Below, piece after piece: positions 44,517 to 53,158 of a DNA stretch of 64,000 bases (position 1 is the first letter of the stretch; each line of letters begins with the position of its first letter). The DNA is from GMQP-bins7 sp963776565. Its GTDB lineage: Bacteria > Actinomycetota > Thermoleophilia > Gaiellales > Gaiellaceae. Where the stretch lies: the NCBI GenBank assembly GCA_963776565.1, contig CAVZNF010000015.1, positions 1 through 64,000 of the forward strand, given 5' to 3'. Made by a program: the position numbers and the translations under genes. The notes beneath the pieces are model-generated. The model did no database searches. It saw only the letters and a program-made list of their open reading frames with translations, and was not told the DNA's origin.

Positions 44517-44605
44517 GGTCTTCGTACCCCTTTCTCTCCGATGTCGTGTGCCCCCCGGGCGTACGGTGCGAGTCTCGGGGCCTACGGTCTCGGTCATGTG
44601 CTTGG

Positions 44606-44638
44606 GGAAGGTGAAGGTCTGGTGCGTTGGTGGTGAAC
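44606..44638 (-). promoter_or_regulatory. PHO box before pstS (three 11-bp repeats)
   Basis: Read on the minus strand the units are GTTCACCACCA, ACGCACCAGAC and CTTCACCTTCC, in direct 11-bp phase. This matches the actinobacterial PhoP-binding repeat (GTTCACC plus four bases). It begins 2 bp after the phoU stop. Confidence 0.8.
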
Positions 44639-44639
44639 G

Positions 44640-45303
44640 TCAGTGCGAGGCATCCGTGAACTCGCGGAACTCACCGGTCACGAGGAAGGCGGTCTGCTCG
44701 CCGATGTCCACGGCGTTGTCTCCGATGCGCTCGAAGCACCGAGCGACGGTGATCTGGCGCATGCCCCACTCGAGCGCCTCGGCGTCGTTGACGTAGCCGA
44801 GCACCTCGTCGAACACCTGTCGATTCGACCGATCGACGAGATCGTCGAGCTCGTGGATCCGACGCGCCTGCGCGACGTCTCGCGTCGCGAATGCATCGAG
44901 TGAGGACGTGCACCATCTCGACGCAGCGCTCGCCCATGTCGACGAGGCCGTCGATGACGTCGCGCTTCGTCGCGAGGTGACTCGAGAGCTTCGTGAGCTT
45001 CGCGATCGTGACGCACTGATCGCCCATGCGCTCGCAGTGGATGGCGGAGTGCAGAAGGGCGAGAACGAGGCGGAGGTCGGTCGCGACGGGCGTCTGCCGG
45101 GCGAGGACGAGCTGGATCTGGTTCTCCATCCCCAGGTAGCGATCGTCGATCTCGTCGTCGAACGCGACGACCTCGTCGCAGAGCTCGACGTCCTGGGTTC
45201 GCAGCGCGTCGACCGCGCCGCGGATCGCCCGGGAGACCACCTCCCCCATCTCCTGGAAGCCGGCCTCCAGCGAGTCGAGATCGGACTGGAAATCGGTCCT
45301 CAT
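44640..45303 (-). CDS. phoU: Phosphate-specific transport regulator PhoU (one frameshift)
   Basis: About 220 residues of two three-helix bundles. The start MRTDFQSDLDSLEAGFQEMG and the metal-binding helix HSAIHCERMGDQCVTIAK are clear. The frame breaks near 44900 after VHVLT by one extra base and resumes DAFATRDVAQARRIHELDD, with the second motif CFERIGDNAVDIGEQTAF. PhoU links Pst transport to the PhoR kinase and represses the regulon when phosphate is plentiful. Its ATG overlaps the pstB stop by 4 bp. Confidence 0.9.
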
Positions 45304-46178
45304 CCGAAGCGCCCCGTGACGTAGTCCTCGGTCCGCTTGTCGGACGGGTTCGTGAAGATCTTCGTCGTCAGGTCGTACTCGACCAGGATGCCGTTGCGCC
45401 CCTTGCCGTCGTCTCGCACCTCGACGCTGAAGAACGCGGTCAGGTCGGCCACGCGTGCGGCCTGCTGCATGTTGTGCGTGACGATCGCGATCGTGTAGTC
45501 GCGCTTGAGCTCGTGGATGAGATCCTCGATGCGGGTCGTGGAGATCGGATCGAGCGCCGACGCCGGCTCGTCCATGAGGATCACGTCGGGCTCGACTGCG
45601 AGCGCGCGAGCGATGCAGAGTCGCTGCTGCTGGCCGCCGGAGAGGCCGAGCGCGTTCTCCTTGAGGCGGTCCTTGACCTCGTCCCAGAGCGCGGAGTGTC
45701 GGAGCACGCGCTCGACGCGGTCGTCGAGATCCTTCTTCATGCCGAGCATGCGCGGACCGAACGCGATGTTGTCGTAGATCGACTTCGGGAACGGATTCGG
45801 CTTCTGGAACACCATGCCGATCCGACGCCGAACCTCGACCTTGTCGACCTCGGGTGCGTACAGGTCACGGCCGTGGTAGAGGATCGTCCCGTCGACCTTC
45901 GCGCCGGCGATCTCGTCGTTCATCCGGTTCAGGCAGCGGATGAACGTGCTCTTCCCGCAGCCCGACGGCCCGATGAACGCGGTGACCGCGTTCTTGTGCA
46001 CGTTGAGCGTCGCCTCACGAAGCGCCAGAGCCCCGCTGTACGTCACCGAGAGGGCGTCGATCTCGAAGACGACGTCGCGCGAGCGAACGTCAGTGGCGGC
46101 CGCGCCCGCCAACTCGCCCATCCGACGGCTGTCGAGCCCAGGTGCGGCGGTCGTCTCGTCCACGATTGTCAACGGCAC
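45300..46178 (-). CDS. pstB: Phosphate ABC transporter ATPase PstB
   Basis: 292 residues, about 35 longer than usual at the N-terminus (an internal ATG at codon 20 is an alternative). Walker A is GPSGCGKSTF, the signature LSGGQQQRLCIARAL, Walker B VILMDEPASALDP, with the PstB-specific NPFPKSIYDNIAFGPR. The C-terminus TSDK-type NPSDKRTEDYVTGRFG is complete. First gene of pstB-phoU-pstSCA, an order unlike the common pstSCAB-phoU. A PHO box lies 62 bp upstream. Confidence 0.94.
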   Translation of the reverse strand: MPLTIVDETTAAPGLDSRRMGELAGAAATDVRSRDVVFEIDALSVTYSGALALREATLNVHKNAVTAFIGPSGCGKSTFIRCLNRMNDEIAGAKVDGTILYHGRDLYAPEVDKVEVRRRIGMVFQKPNPFPKSIYDNIAFGPRMLGMKKDLDDRVERVLRHSALWDEVKDRLKENALGLSGGQQQRLCIARALAVEPDVILMDEPASALDPISTTRIEDLIHELKRDYTIAIVTHNMQQAARVADLTAFFSVEVRDDGKGRNGILVEYDLTTKIFTNPSDKRTEDYVTGRFG

Positions 46179-46239
46179 GCTTTCGCGCGTTCGTCCATGC
46201 GCCCAGTGTCACGCCAGCCCCGCGACGTCCGGGACGACG

Positions 46240-46272
46240 CCTGGTGAAGATGTGGTGAGGATCCGGTGAAGC
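46240..46272 (-). promoter_or_regulatory. PHO box before pstB (three 11-bp repeats)
   Basis: On the minus strand: GCTTCACCGGA, TCCTCACCACA, TCTTCACCAGG in exact 11-bp phase. It fills the gap between the phoR stop and the pstB leader, so the pst operon probably has its own PhoP-activated promoter here. Confidence 0.8.
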
Positions 46273-46273
46273 G

Positions 46274-47200
46274 TTACGGGGCGGGCAGCTCGCAGCGCAC
46301 CTCGAGCCCGCGTCCACGCGCGCCACGCGCCTCGACCGTCCCGCCCGCCTGCGTGACGATGTGCTTCACGATCGCGAGCCCGAGGCCTGTCCCGCGCGAA
46401 GCTCGCGCGCGATCGGCCCGGTAGAAACGCTCGAAGAGCCGCGGGAGCTCGGACTCGTCGATCCCGATTCCGTCGTCTCGTCCGGAGAGGACGACGGCAT
46501 CGGCGGAACGGGAGACCGCCAGCGTGAACGTCGCGCCGGGGCCGGCATACCGAATGGCGTTCTCGGCGAGGTTCTTCGCGACGACCCGGAGCATCCGTGG
46601 CCGGATCGCGAGCTCGACGTCGTCGTCGCAGTCCACTCGCAGCTCGACGCCGGCTCGCGCAGAGCGCTCCTCGAGCTCCTCGACCGCCTCCACGAGGACG
46701 GGCTTCACCGGGGTCGCGCCGAGCGCGACGACGCGGGCGCCCGACTCGAGCTCGGAGAGGAAGAGCACCTCGTCGATCAGCTCCGTGATCTGGTCGATCT
46801 CGCCACGCGCCTGCTCGACGAGCGCGGGGACGTCCTCGCCGGGAAGCGTCGTCGTCTCGAGCAGCGTCAGGAGCCGTGCGAGGGGGGTGCGGAGCTCGTG
46901 CGAGACCGCGGCGGTGAAGCCGGCGCGCAGCTCCTCGTACGCCGCAAGGTCACCCTCGCGAGACAGATAGACGAGACGCTCGCGCCGGCCACCCACCTCG
47001 TACGGAACGACGAGCGGGATGACGCCGCGCTCGCCGGTCAAGAGATCCGTCGGGAGCGCCTCGCCCTCGCGGAGGCCGTCCACTGCCTGCCGCGCGCGCC
47101 GGCTCGCGAGCAGGACCCGATCCGAGTCGTCGAGGACGACGATCGCCTCGCGGCTCTCCTCGACGAGCGTTCTCCCTCTGATCGCGTCGGCGTCCGTCAC
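46274..47200 (-). CDS. phoR: PhoR-like sensor histidine kinase without membrane segments
   Basis: 308 residues from the GTG at 47200 (a GTG at 47236 would run into the PHO box). Residues about 10-90 are a PAS-like sensor (EESREAIVVLDDSDRVLL). HisKA follows with the phosphorylated His of AVSHELRTPLARL (H101). HATPase_c has the N box KNLAENAIRYA, G1 DDGIGI and G2 RGTGLGLAIVKHI. No hydrophobic helix is present, whereas most PhoR proteins are membrane-bound. Phosphate status must therefore come through PhoU/PstB or a cytosolic signal. Divergent from the response regulator. Confidence 0.87.
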   Translation of the reverse strand: MTDADAIRGRTLVEESREAIVVLDDSDRVLLASRRARQAVDGLREGEALPTDLLTGERGVIPLVVPYEVGGRRERLVYLSREGDLAAYEELRAGFTAAVSHELRTPLARLLTLLETTTLPGEDVPALVEQARGEIDQITELIDEVLFLSELESGARVVALGATPVKPVLVEAVEELEERSARAGVELRVDCDDDVELAIRPRMLRVVAKNLAENAIRYAGPGATFTLAVSRSADAVVLSGRDDGIGIDESELPRLFERFYRADRARASRGTGLGLAIVKHIVTQAGGTVEARGARGRGLEVRCELPAP

Positions 47201-47227
47201 GTCAACGGTTCTAACAGACGCATCGAC

Positions 47228-47260
47228 GTTCACCACTCGCTCACCAGACGGTCACCATCT
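47228..47260 (+). promoter_or_regulatory. PHO box between phoR and phoP
   Basis: GTTCACCACTC, GCTCACCAGAC and GGTCACCATCT are three direct 11-bp units on the plus strand, the closest match to the GTTCACC consensus in the window. The box ends 45 bp before the regulator's ATG and 27 bp from the kinase GTG, so either or both genes could be autoregulated. Confidence 0.82.
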
Positions 47261-47305
47261 CGCCGCCCCCGGGACGTTCGGAGACGGACACTATGGTGTT
47301 GCCGG

Positions 47306-48002
47306 ATGGCGAAGGTCCTGATCATCGAAGACGACGACGTCATCGCACGCGGGATGGCGCGGCACCTCGAGACGGCCGGATTCGATGCCGTGGGAGTGGC
47401 GAACGGCGAGACGGGCCTCGCGCGTCTTCGCTACGAGCGCCCCGACGTCTGCGTCCTCGACCTGATGCTTCCGGGCATCGACGGCTGGCGCGTCATCGAG
47501 CAGGCGCGCGACGAGGGGATCGGGACACCGATCATCGTCGTGTCGGCACGCGGCACCGAGCACGACCGCGTCCACGCGCTCGAGATCGGCGCAGACGATT
47601 ACCTCGTGAAGCCGTTCTCCATGAAAGAGCTTGCCGCCCGCGTCCGCGCGGCCGCCCGGCGGGGCGTCAGCGACGCAGAGCCGCGGCGCGGTGACGAGAT
47701 CAAGATCGAGGAGCTGCGGCTCGACCCCGACAACGTGCAGGCGTACGTCGACGGATCCAGCGCAGAGCTCACGCCCGACCGAGTTCCGGCTCCTCTACAC
47801 GCTCGCGCGAGAGCAGGGCCGCGTGCTCACGCGCGACGAGCTTCTCCAGCGCGTCTGGGGTCGTCGCGCGACCCATCGCGACCGCACGGTCGACGTCTTC
47901 GTCCGCAAGCTCCGCGAGAAGGTCGACCGGCGCGCCTCGCGCCACACCTTCATCCACACGCGCTACGGCGTCGGCTACAAGCTCGAAGCAGAGCCGAAGT
48001 AG
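47306..48002 (+). CDS. phoP: PhoP-like OmpR-family response regulator (one frameshift)
   Basis: About 231 residues. The receiver domain (1-115) has acidic pocket EDDD, phosphoacceptor D52 in VLDLMLPGIDGW, and the Lys of DDYLVKPFS. The frame breaks near 47780 by one extra base (SSAELTP then TEFRLLYTLAREQGRVLT). The OmpR winged helix ends VRKLREKVDRRASRHTFIHT and GVGYKLE. With the PHO boxes and the neighbouring kinase this is the likely PhoP of the phosphate regulon. Confidence 0.88.
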
Positions 48003-48049
48003 CGCTCGGAGACCGCGCAACGCCAGAGCGGGCCGGCCGGAGCGAACGC

Positions 48050-49357
48050 TCAGGCGGCCGGGGCGGGCACGGCTTCGACGGCCTTCGACTGCGCGCGATC
48101 CTCGGGATTCGGGAGCATCGTGGCGACGAGCCAGGCGATCGCAGCCGCGAGAACGGCGATCGGAGCGACGTCGAAAGCGGACGCACCCATGAGGAGCGAC
48201 ACGAGCAGGACGGCGGTGAAGGGAACCCTCAGTACAGCCGTCGTCCCCGCAGCGATTCCGGCCGCGACTGCAGGCGTCGTGTCCAGCCCGGGGAGCACGT
48301 TGGCGGCGACCATCGCGGCGGCGACGCCGAGTGCGATCGCCGGAAACACAGGTCCACCCCGGAACCCGGCGCCGAGCGACAGCGCGTAGGCGAGACCCTT
48401 GGCCACAACGAGGAGGATCAGCACCCCCGCTGATCCCTCCGCGACGACAGCCGGCAGCTCGGACTGACCCGAGAAGAGGACGAGGTCGACCGGCCGGTCC
48501 GTGATCGCACGAAAGAGAACCGCCAGCACGCCGACGGCCAGCCCCGCGGCCATGAGCAATGCGGAGGGGCCGAGTGCCTTTTGCGCCGCGATGCCGTGCG
48601 CCAAGTGGCGAATGGCTACGACAAGCACTGCGACGACGACAGCAATAAGAAGGCACCAGGCCAGATCGGCGATGCGCAGAGTCTCGTACGGCGCGAGAGA
48701 CGGGATCGCGAGATTCGTCTCGTGCAGCCCGTCCCACCCCGCTACCCCCGTAAAGACGATGGCTCCAGTTCCTGCGGCCACGAACCCGGGAAGCAGCGCG
48801 CGCCCAATCTGCTGCGCGGGAATCTTCCCGCCGGCGGCTGTCACCTCGAACAGGAGGAACGCGGCGATCAACGGCCCCCCGAAAAGCGCGGCTATCGCCG
48901 CGAAGGCACCCGCGAGAGCGAGGAGCTGCGCTCCCGTCCCCTCCATACGAATCAGCCTGACTGCGACCGCGCCGAGACCGAGCCCGAGCGCGATCAGCGG
49001 GGCTTCAGGGCCGAGAACGAGTCCGAGCCCCAGAGTCGCGAGCGCTGCGGGAAGGATGCTGGCCAGAAAGATCGGGGGGATCGGGTCTGCTCCGAGACCC
49101 TCCAACGGAGAGTGACCGCCGTGGCCCGGCAGTCGAACGGCGGCCGCAACGAGCAGCCCTGCCAGTCCGGGTACGAGGACGACGTACCACCACGAGGGCT
49201 GGCTCCATCCGAATTCGTCGGGAATCACGTCCCACACGAGGTGGATCACGTCGTGGATCAGCGTCTGAAAGAGCACGGCCGCGAATGCGACGGGCACGCC
49301 GAGCAGCGCCGCGAACACGAGTGTTCTGACGTACTCCCTCGATTCCGAATCGCGCAT
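48050..49357 (-). CDS. ClC-family chloride channel/antiporter
   Basis: 435 residues with about eleven helices. The anion-path motifs are LGPEAPLIALGLG (the gating Glu is E118, GPEAP in place of GKEGP), GPLIAAFLLFEVTAAGG, and GAGFRGGPVFPAIALG. The first GSGIP motif is degenerate (GHGGHSP). Whether it is a channel or a Cl-/H+ exchanger, or carries fluoride, cannot be told. Convergent with phoP, 48 bp apart. Confidence 0.88.
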   Translation of the reverse strand: MRDSESREYVRTLVFAALLGVPVAFAAVLFQTLIHDVIHLVWDVIPDEFGWSQPSWWYVVLVPGLAGLLVAAAVRLPGHGGHSPLEGLGADPIPPIFLASILPAALATLGLGLVLGPEAPLIALGLGLGAVAVRLIRMEGTGAQLLALAGAFAAIAALFGGPLIAAFLLFEVTAAGGKIPAQQIGRALLPGFVAAGTGAIVFTGVAGWDGLHETNLAIPSLAPYETLRIADLAWCLLIAVVVAVLVVAIRHLAHGIAAQKALGPSALLMAAGLAVGVLAVLFRAITDRPVDLVLFSGQSELPAVVAEGSAGVLILLVVAKGLAYALSLGAGFRGGPVFPAIALGVAAAMVAANVLPGLDTTPAVAAGIAAGTTAVLRVPFTAVLLVSLLMGASAFDVAPIAVLAAAIAWLVATMLPNPEDRAQSKAVEAVPAPAA

Positions 49358-49474
49358 GGTGCGGACACTACTGCGACCGTCGCACGCAACCTGTGAGACA
49401 AGCCCGCAGACGCGAAACGAGCGATGCCCTCCTGTCGGCCGTCTCTGCGTAGATGCTATAGTTCACTCACGTTA

Positions 49475-49919
49475 ATGATTAGTGACGTTACGCTTAGTCC
49501 GGAGACCGTCGCGGCCGACCTTCGGCCCGTCTTGCTGCGGCTCGCACGCGAGTTGCGCAAGGAGACGGAGCAGCTCGGCATTACGGCGCGACAGGCGACG
49601 CTTCTGTGGCTCGTGAAGCGCAACCCAGGCCTTTCACTCGCCCAGCTCGCAGCGGAGGAGGGCATCTCGCCGCCCGCGCTGTCGGGTCACGTCGATCGCC
49701 TCGAGCGCGCCGGGTTCCTCGAGCGCGTCCGGTCGAGTGACGACCGACGGCGCGTCGGGCTCCGCCTCACCGACGGATGGCGAGCGGCTCATGCGGCGCG
49801 TTCGTGCACGGCGAACCACCTGGCTCGCCGACCGCCTGCGCGGCCTCGAACCGTCGGAGCTGGGAGCGATCGACACCGCCTTGCCGGCGCTCCTTCGGCT
49901 CGTGGGAGACGACGCGTGA
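49475..49919 (+). CDS. MarR-family transcriptional regulator (one frameshift)
   Basis: About 147 residues from the ATG at 49475. The winged helix is LGITARQATLLWLVKR, LSLAQLAAEEGISPPALSGHV, RLERAGFLERVRSSDDRRRVG. One extra base near 49777 breaks the frame after LRLTD; the rest reads GERLMRRVRARRTTWLADRL to LLRLVGDDA. The stop overlaps the MFS start (GTGA). The sequence CACTCACGTTAATGATTAGTG over the start region could be its operator. Probably represses the exporter behind it. Confidence 0.85.
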
Positions 49920-51169
49920 CGACGATCGCCTTCGCTCTGCAGGCGCGTACGTTCCGGAGCCTCAGAAGACATCGCAACTACCGGATCTTCTTCACCGGGC
50001 AGGTCGTCTCACTCGCGGGCACGTGGATGCAGAACGTCGCGCTCGCCTGGCTCGTCATCGAGCTCTCCGGATCGCCGCTCGCGATCGGCGCGCTCGCGTT
50101 CTGGCGCTTCGTCCCCTTCACGATCTTCGGCCTCGTTGCCGGCGTCGTCGCCGACCGCATCGAGTCGCGCAAGCTCGTCATGGCAACTCAGGCAGGCGCG
50201 ATGGTGATCTCGATCGCGCTGGCAGTCGTCACGCTTACGGACACGGCCACGCTGCCGATCGTCTACATGCTCGCCGCCCTCGGGGGTGTCGCGCTCGCAT
50301 TCGACGCCCCGGGCCGCCAATCGCTGACGTTCCAGATGGTCGGGCCGCGTGAGCTTCCGAACGCCGTTGCGCTCAACTCGGGTCTCTTCAACGGCTCGCG
50401 AGTGATCGGCCCGGCGATCGCCGGCGTCGTGATCGCAACCGTCGGCACGGGCCTCTGTTTCGTCCTCAACGCGGTGAGCTTCCTCGCAGTGCTGACTGCG
50501 CTCGCGATCGTTCGTCAGGAGGAGCTGCGGCCGATCGTGCGCGACCCCTCGACGCGTGTGATCGAAGGGCTTCGCCGTGGTTTCGCGTACGCGTGGAACG
50601 ACCCGCAGCTCCGTCTGATCCTCACGGTGGTGACCGTCGTCGCGACGGTCGGCTTCAACTTCCACGTCCTCGTCCCACTGCTCGCCGCCGACACGCTTCA
50701 CGTCGGACCGGAGGGCTTCGGCCTCCTGTCCGCCTCGTTCGGGCTCGGCGCCCTCATCGGAGCGCTCGCGACGGCCACCTTCCGCGAGGCGAGCTGGCGC
50801 CTGTTCGCGGTCGGCACGGCGTCGTTCGGTGTGCTGGTTCTCCTCCTTGCACCCGTCCACAACGCCTATCTCGCGGGGACGCTGCTCTTTGGAATCGGCG
50901 TCGCTTTCACGCTCTTCACCGCGAATGCGAACGCGCTCGTCCAGCTCGCTGCGCCCGACCACCTGCGCGGACGCCTGATCGGCCTCTATCTGTTCGCGTT
51001 CCTCGGGCTCGCGCCCGTCGGCGGCCTCTTCGCCGGCTGGCTCGCGCAGGTGGGCGGGACGACTCTCGCATTCGCCGTCGCAGGTGTCGTTTCTCTTGCG
51101 GCGATCGGACTCGCGAACGCCAGCCGCTCCCGCCGCATTGCCGCCGTGGCAGCCCGCGAGTACGCCTGA
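49916..51169 (+). CDS. MFS transporter (MFS_3/EntS-like exporter)
   Basis: 417 residues, twelve predicted helices. It opens FRSLRRHRNYRIFFTGQVVSLAGTWMQ, in parts RHRNYRIFFTGQ and SLAGTWMQNVALAWLV, the standard MFS_3 beginning. The loop 2-3 motif is VVADRIESRKLV, and LPNAVALNSGLFNGSRVIGPAIAG is family-typical. Such pumps export siderophores, macrolides or other drugs. Coupled to the MarR gene by a GTGA overlap, which suggests ligand-inducible efflux. Confidence 0.9.
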   Translation: MTTIAFALQARTFRSLRRHRNYRIFFTGQVVSLAGTWMQNVALAWLVIELSGSPLAIGALAFWRFVPFTIFGLVAGVVADRIESRKLVMATQAGAMVISIALAVVTLTDTATLPIVYMLAALGGVALAFDAPGRQSLTFQMVGPRELPNAVALNSGLFNGSRVIGPAIAGVVIATVGTGLCFVLNAVSFLAVLTALAIVRQEELRPIVRDPSTRVIEGLRRGFAYAWNDPQLRLILTVVTVVATVGFNFHVLVPLLAADTLHVGPEGFGLLSASFGLGALIGALATATFREASWRLFAVGTASFGVLVLLLAPVHNAYLAGTLLFGIGVAFTLFTANANALVQLAAPDHLRGRLIGLYLFAFLGLAPVGGLFAGWLAQVGGTTLAFAVAGVVSLAAIGLANASRSRRIAAVAAREYA

Positions 51170-51226
51170 GACTCACGGCTCCCGCGCGAGGAGGGCGTCG
51201 AACCTAGCGGGTTAGACTCGGTCCGG

Positions 51227-52346
51227 ATGGCCGAAGACACTCAGCATCGCGATCGCTCTCGAGAACGTCAGCAAGCGCTTCGGACAGGCCGCTGCGGTGC
51301 GCGACGTGACGCTCGCGATCCGCGAGGGAGAGTTCTTCTCGCTCCTCGGCCCGAGTGGGTGCGGAAAGACGACGACCCTGCGGATGATCGCGGGGTTTGA
51401 GGTGCCGGACGAGGGGCGCATCGTCCTTCAGGGACGTGACGTCACGTCGGTCTTTTCGAACCGACGACCCGTCAACATGGTGTTCCAGCAGTACGCGCTG
51501 TTCCCGCACATGTCGATCTACGACAACATCGCGTTCGGGCTCAAGGTCAAGCGCGTTCCGCGACAGGAGCACCGGGGGCGCGTGCTCGAGATCCTCCGCG
51601 TCGTCGAGCTCGAGGGGCTCGAGAGTCGGCGCCCGCGACAGCTCTCAGGCGGCCAGCAGCAGCGCGTTGCTCTGGCCCGCGCGCTCGTCAACCAACCTGC
51701 CGCGCTGCTGCTCGACGAGCCGCTGGGCGCCCTGGACGTGAAGCTCCGCAAGCAGATGCAGCTCGAGCTGAAGCGGATTCAGACCGAGCTGGGGACGACG
51801 TTCGTGTACGTGACCCACGACCAGGACGAGGCGCTTGCGATGTCCGACCGGATCGCCGTCATGAACCGCGGGCAGGTCGAGCAGATAGGGGGCCCGCGCG
51901 AGATCTACGACCATCCGGCCACGGCTTTCGTCGCGGACTTCATCGGCTCTCTCAACACGCTCGAGCTGACCGTCGACGAGATCGTGGGAGGCTTCGCGGT
52001 CATGCGCGCAGCGGAAGGAGAACGAGTTGTTCTCGCTGCTCCGCAGAACGCCCGGGTCGGCACGACACTCCGAGTCGCGGTTCGTCCGGAACGCGTTCGC
52101 ATCGGACCGGTAGGCGCTCATGCTGCCGAGGGCGGTTCGCTGCTCGGAGGAACCATCGCCGAGGTCGTCTACCTCGGGATGTACACGCAATTCCACGTGG
52201 CCACCGGAGCGGGCCGCGTTGTTGCAAGTCGCCTCGCCGACGAACTGACGACTCCGCTCGAGGTTGGCAGCTCCGTCATCGTCAGCTGGGAGCCAGAGCA
52301 CACGTCCGTGGTCACCGGTTCCGAGCTGCAGCCGATGTCCCTCTAG
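51227..52346 (+). CDS. potA: Spermidine/putrescine-type ABC transporter ATPase PotA (frameshift at the start)
   Basis: About 373 residues. The main frame has no start codon before 51297, but conserved SIAIALENVSKRFGQAAAV is readable upstream. An ATG at 51227 (MAED) plus one extra base near 51239 joins it. Walker A GPSGCGKTTT, Q loop VFQQYALFPHMS, signature LSGGQQQRVALARAL, Walker B LLLDEPLGALD, and a C-terminal TOBE domain (AVRPERVRIGP). It powers PotBC but is encoded convergently with them, its stop sharing a CTAG with potC. Confidence 0.88.
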
Positions 52347-53158
52347 AGCTCGAGCTCCCCGAGTCGGCGCTCAGCGACACGCCGGCCGACCTCGGCGGCT
52401 ACCACCACCAGCAGCGAGACGGTGATCACGACCACTGCCACCGCGATCACCTGCGGCAGTTGGTTCGGGAAGCGCAGAGCGGCGTAGAGGTAGACGGGGA
52501 AGGTCACCGTCGAGCCTTTGACGAACGAGGCGACCGCGTACTCGTCGAACGACGTCGTGAAGGCGATGAGATAGGCCGAGACAACCGCCGGCAGCATCAG
52601 CGGCAAGGTGATGGAGCGGAACGTTCTCAGTCGGCTCGCCCCGAGGTCATAGGCCGCCTGTTCGAGCGAGACGTCGATCTGCTGAAGCCTCGGGATCATC
52701 ACGAGCATTGCATAGGGGATCGTGATCACGATGTGCCCGACGACCACGGTCTTGACGCCCAGCTCGACCCCGACGGCGTGAAAGAGCAGCAGCAGGGAGA
52801 TCCCGAAGACGATGAACGGGATCACGAGTGGACTGAGGAGAAGCGCCGAAACGGGTCCCGTCCCCCGGAAGGGATGGCGGACGAGCGCGATCGCGGCGAG
52901 CAGGCCGAGGATGACGGCGCCGAGGCTCGAGAGTGCGGCGACGACAGCGCTCGTCTTCAGTGCGTCCTGGAGGTCGGGGTTGGTGAGGAACTGGTGGTAC
53001 CAGCTGAGCGTGAACCCGCTGAGCGGGAACGTCGGCACGGCCGAGTCGTTGAACGAGAAGATGAGCAGGACGACGATCGGGGCGTAGAGGAAGACGACGA
53101 TCAGGGCGAAAAACGCTCGTAGGAGCCACGCGCCACGTCTCGAAAGGGCGACGTCCAT
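52343..53158 (-). CDS. potC: Polyamine-type ABC transporter permease PotC
   Basis: 271 residues from an ATG overlapping the potB stop (TGATG). Six helices: FFALIVVFLYAPIVVLLIFSFN at the start is characteristic of PotC. The EAA loop is EQAAYDLGASRLRTFRSITLPL. TSFDEYAVASFVKG is the PotC region before helix five. Pairs with PotB. Confidence 0.9.
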   Translation of the reverse strand: MDVALSRRGAWLLRAFFALIVVFLYAPIVVLLIFSFNDSAVPTFPLSGFTLSWYHQFLTNPDLQDALKTSAVVAALSSLGAVILGLLAAIALVRHPFRGTGPVSALLLSPLVIPFIVFGISLLLLFHAVGVELGVKTVVVGHIVITIPYAMLVMIPRLQQIDVSLEQAAYDLGASRLRTFRSITLPLMLPAVVSAYLIAFTTSFDEYAVASFVKGSTVTFPVYLYAALRFPNQLPQVIAVAVVVITVSLLVVVAAEVGRRVAERRLGELEL

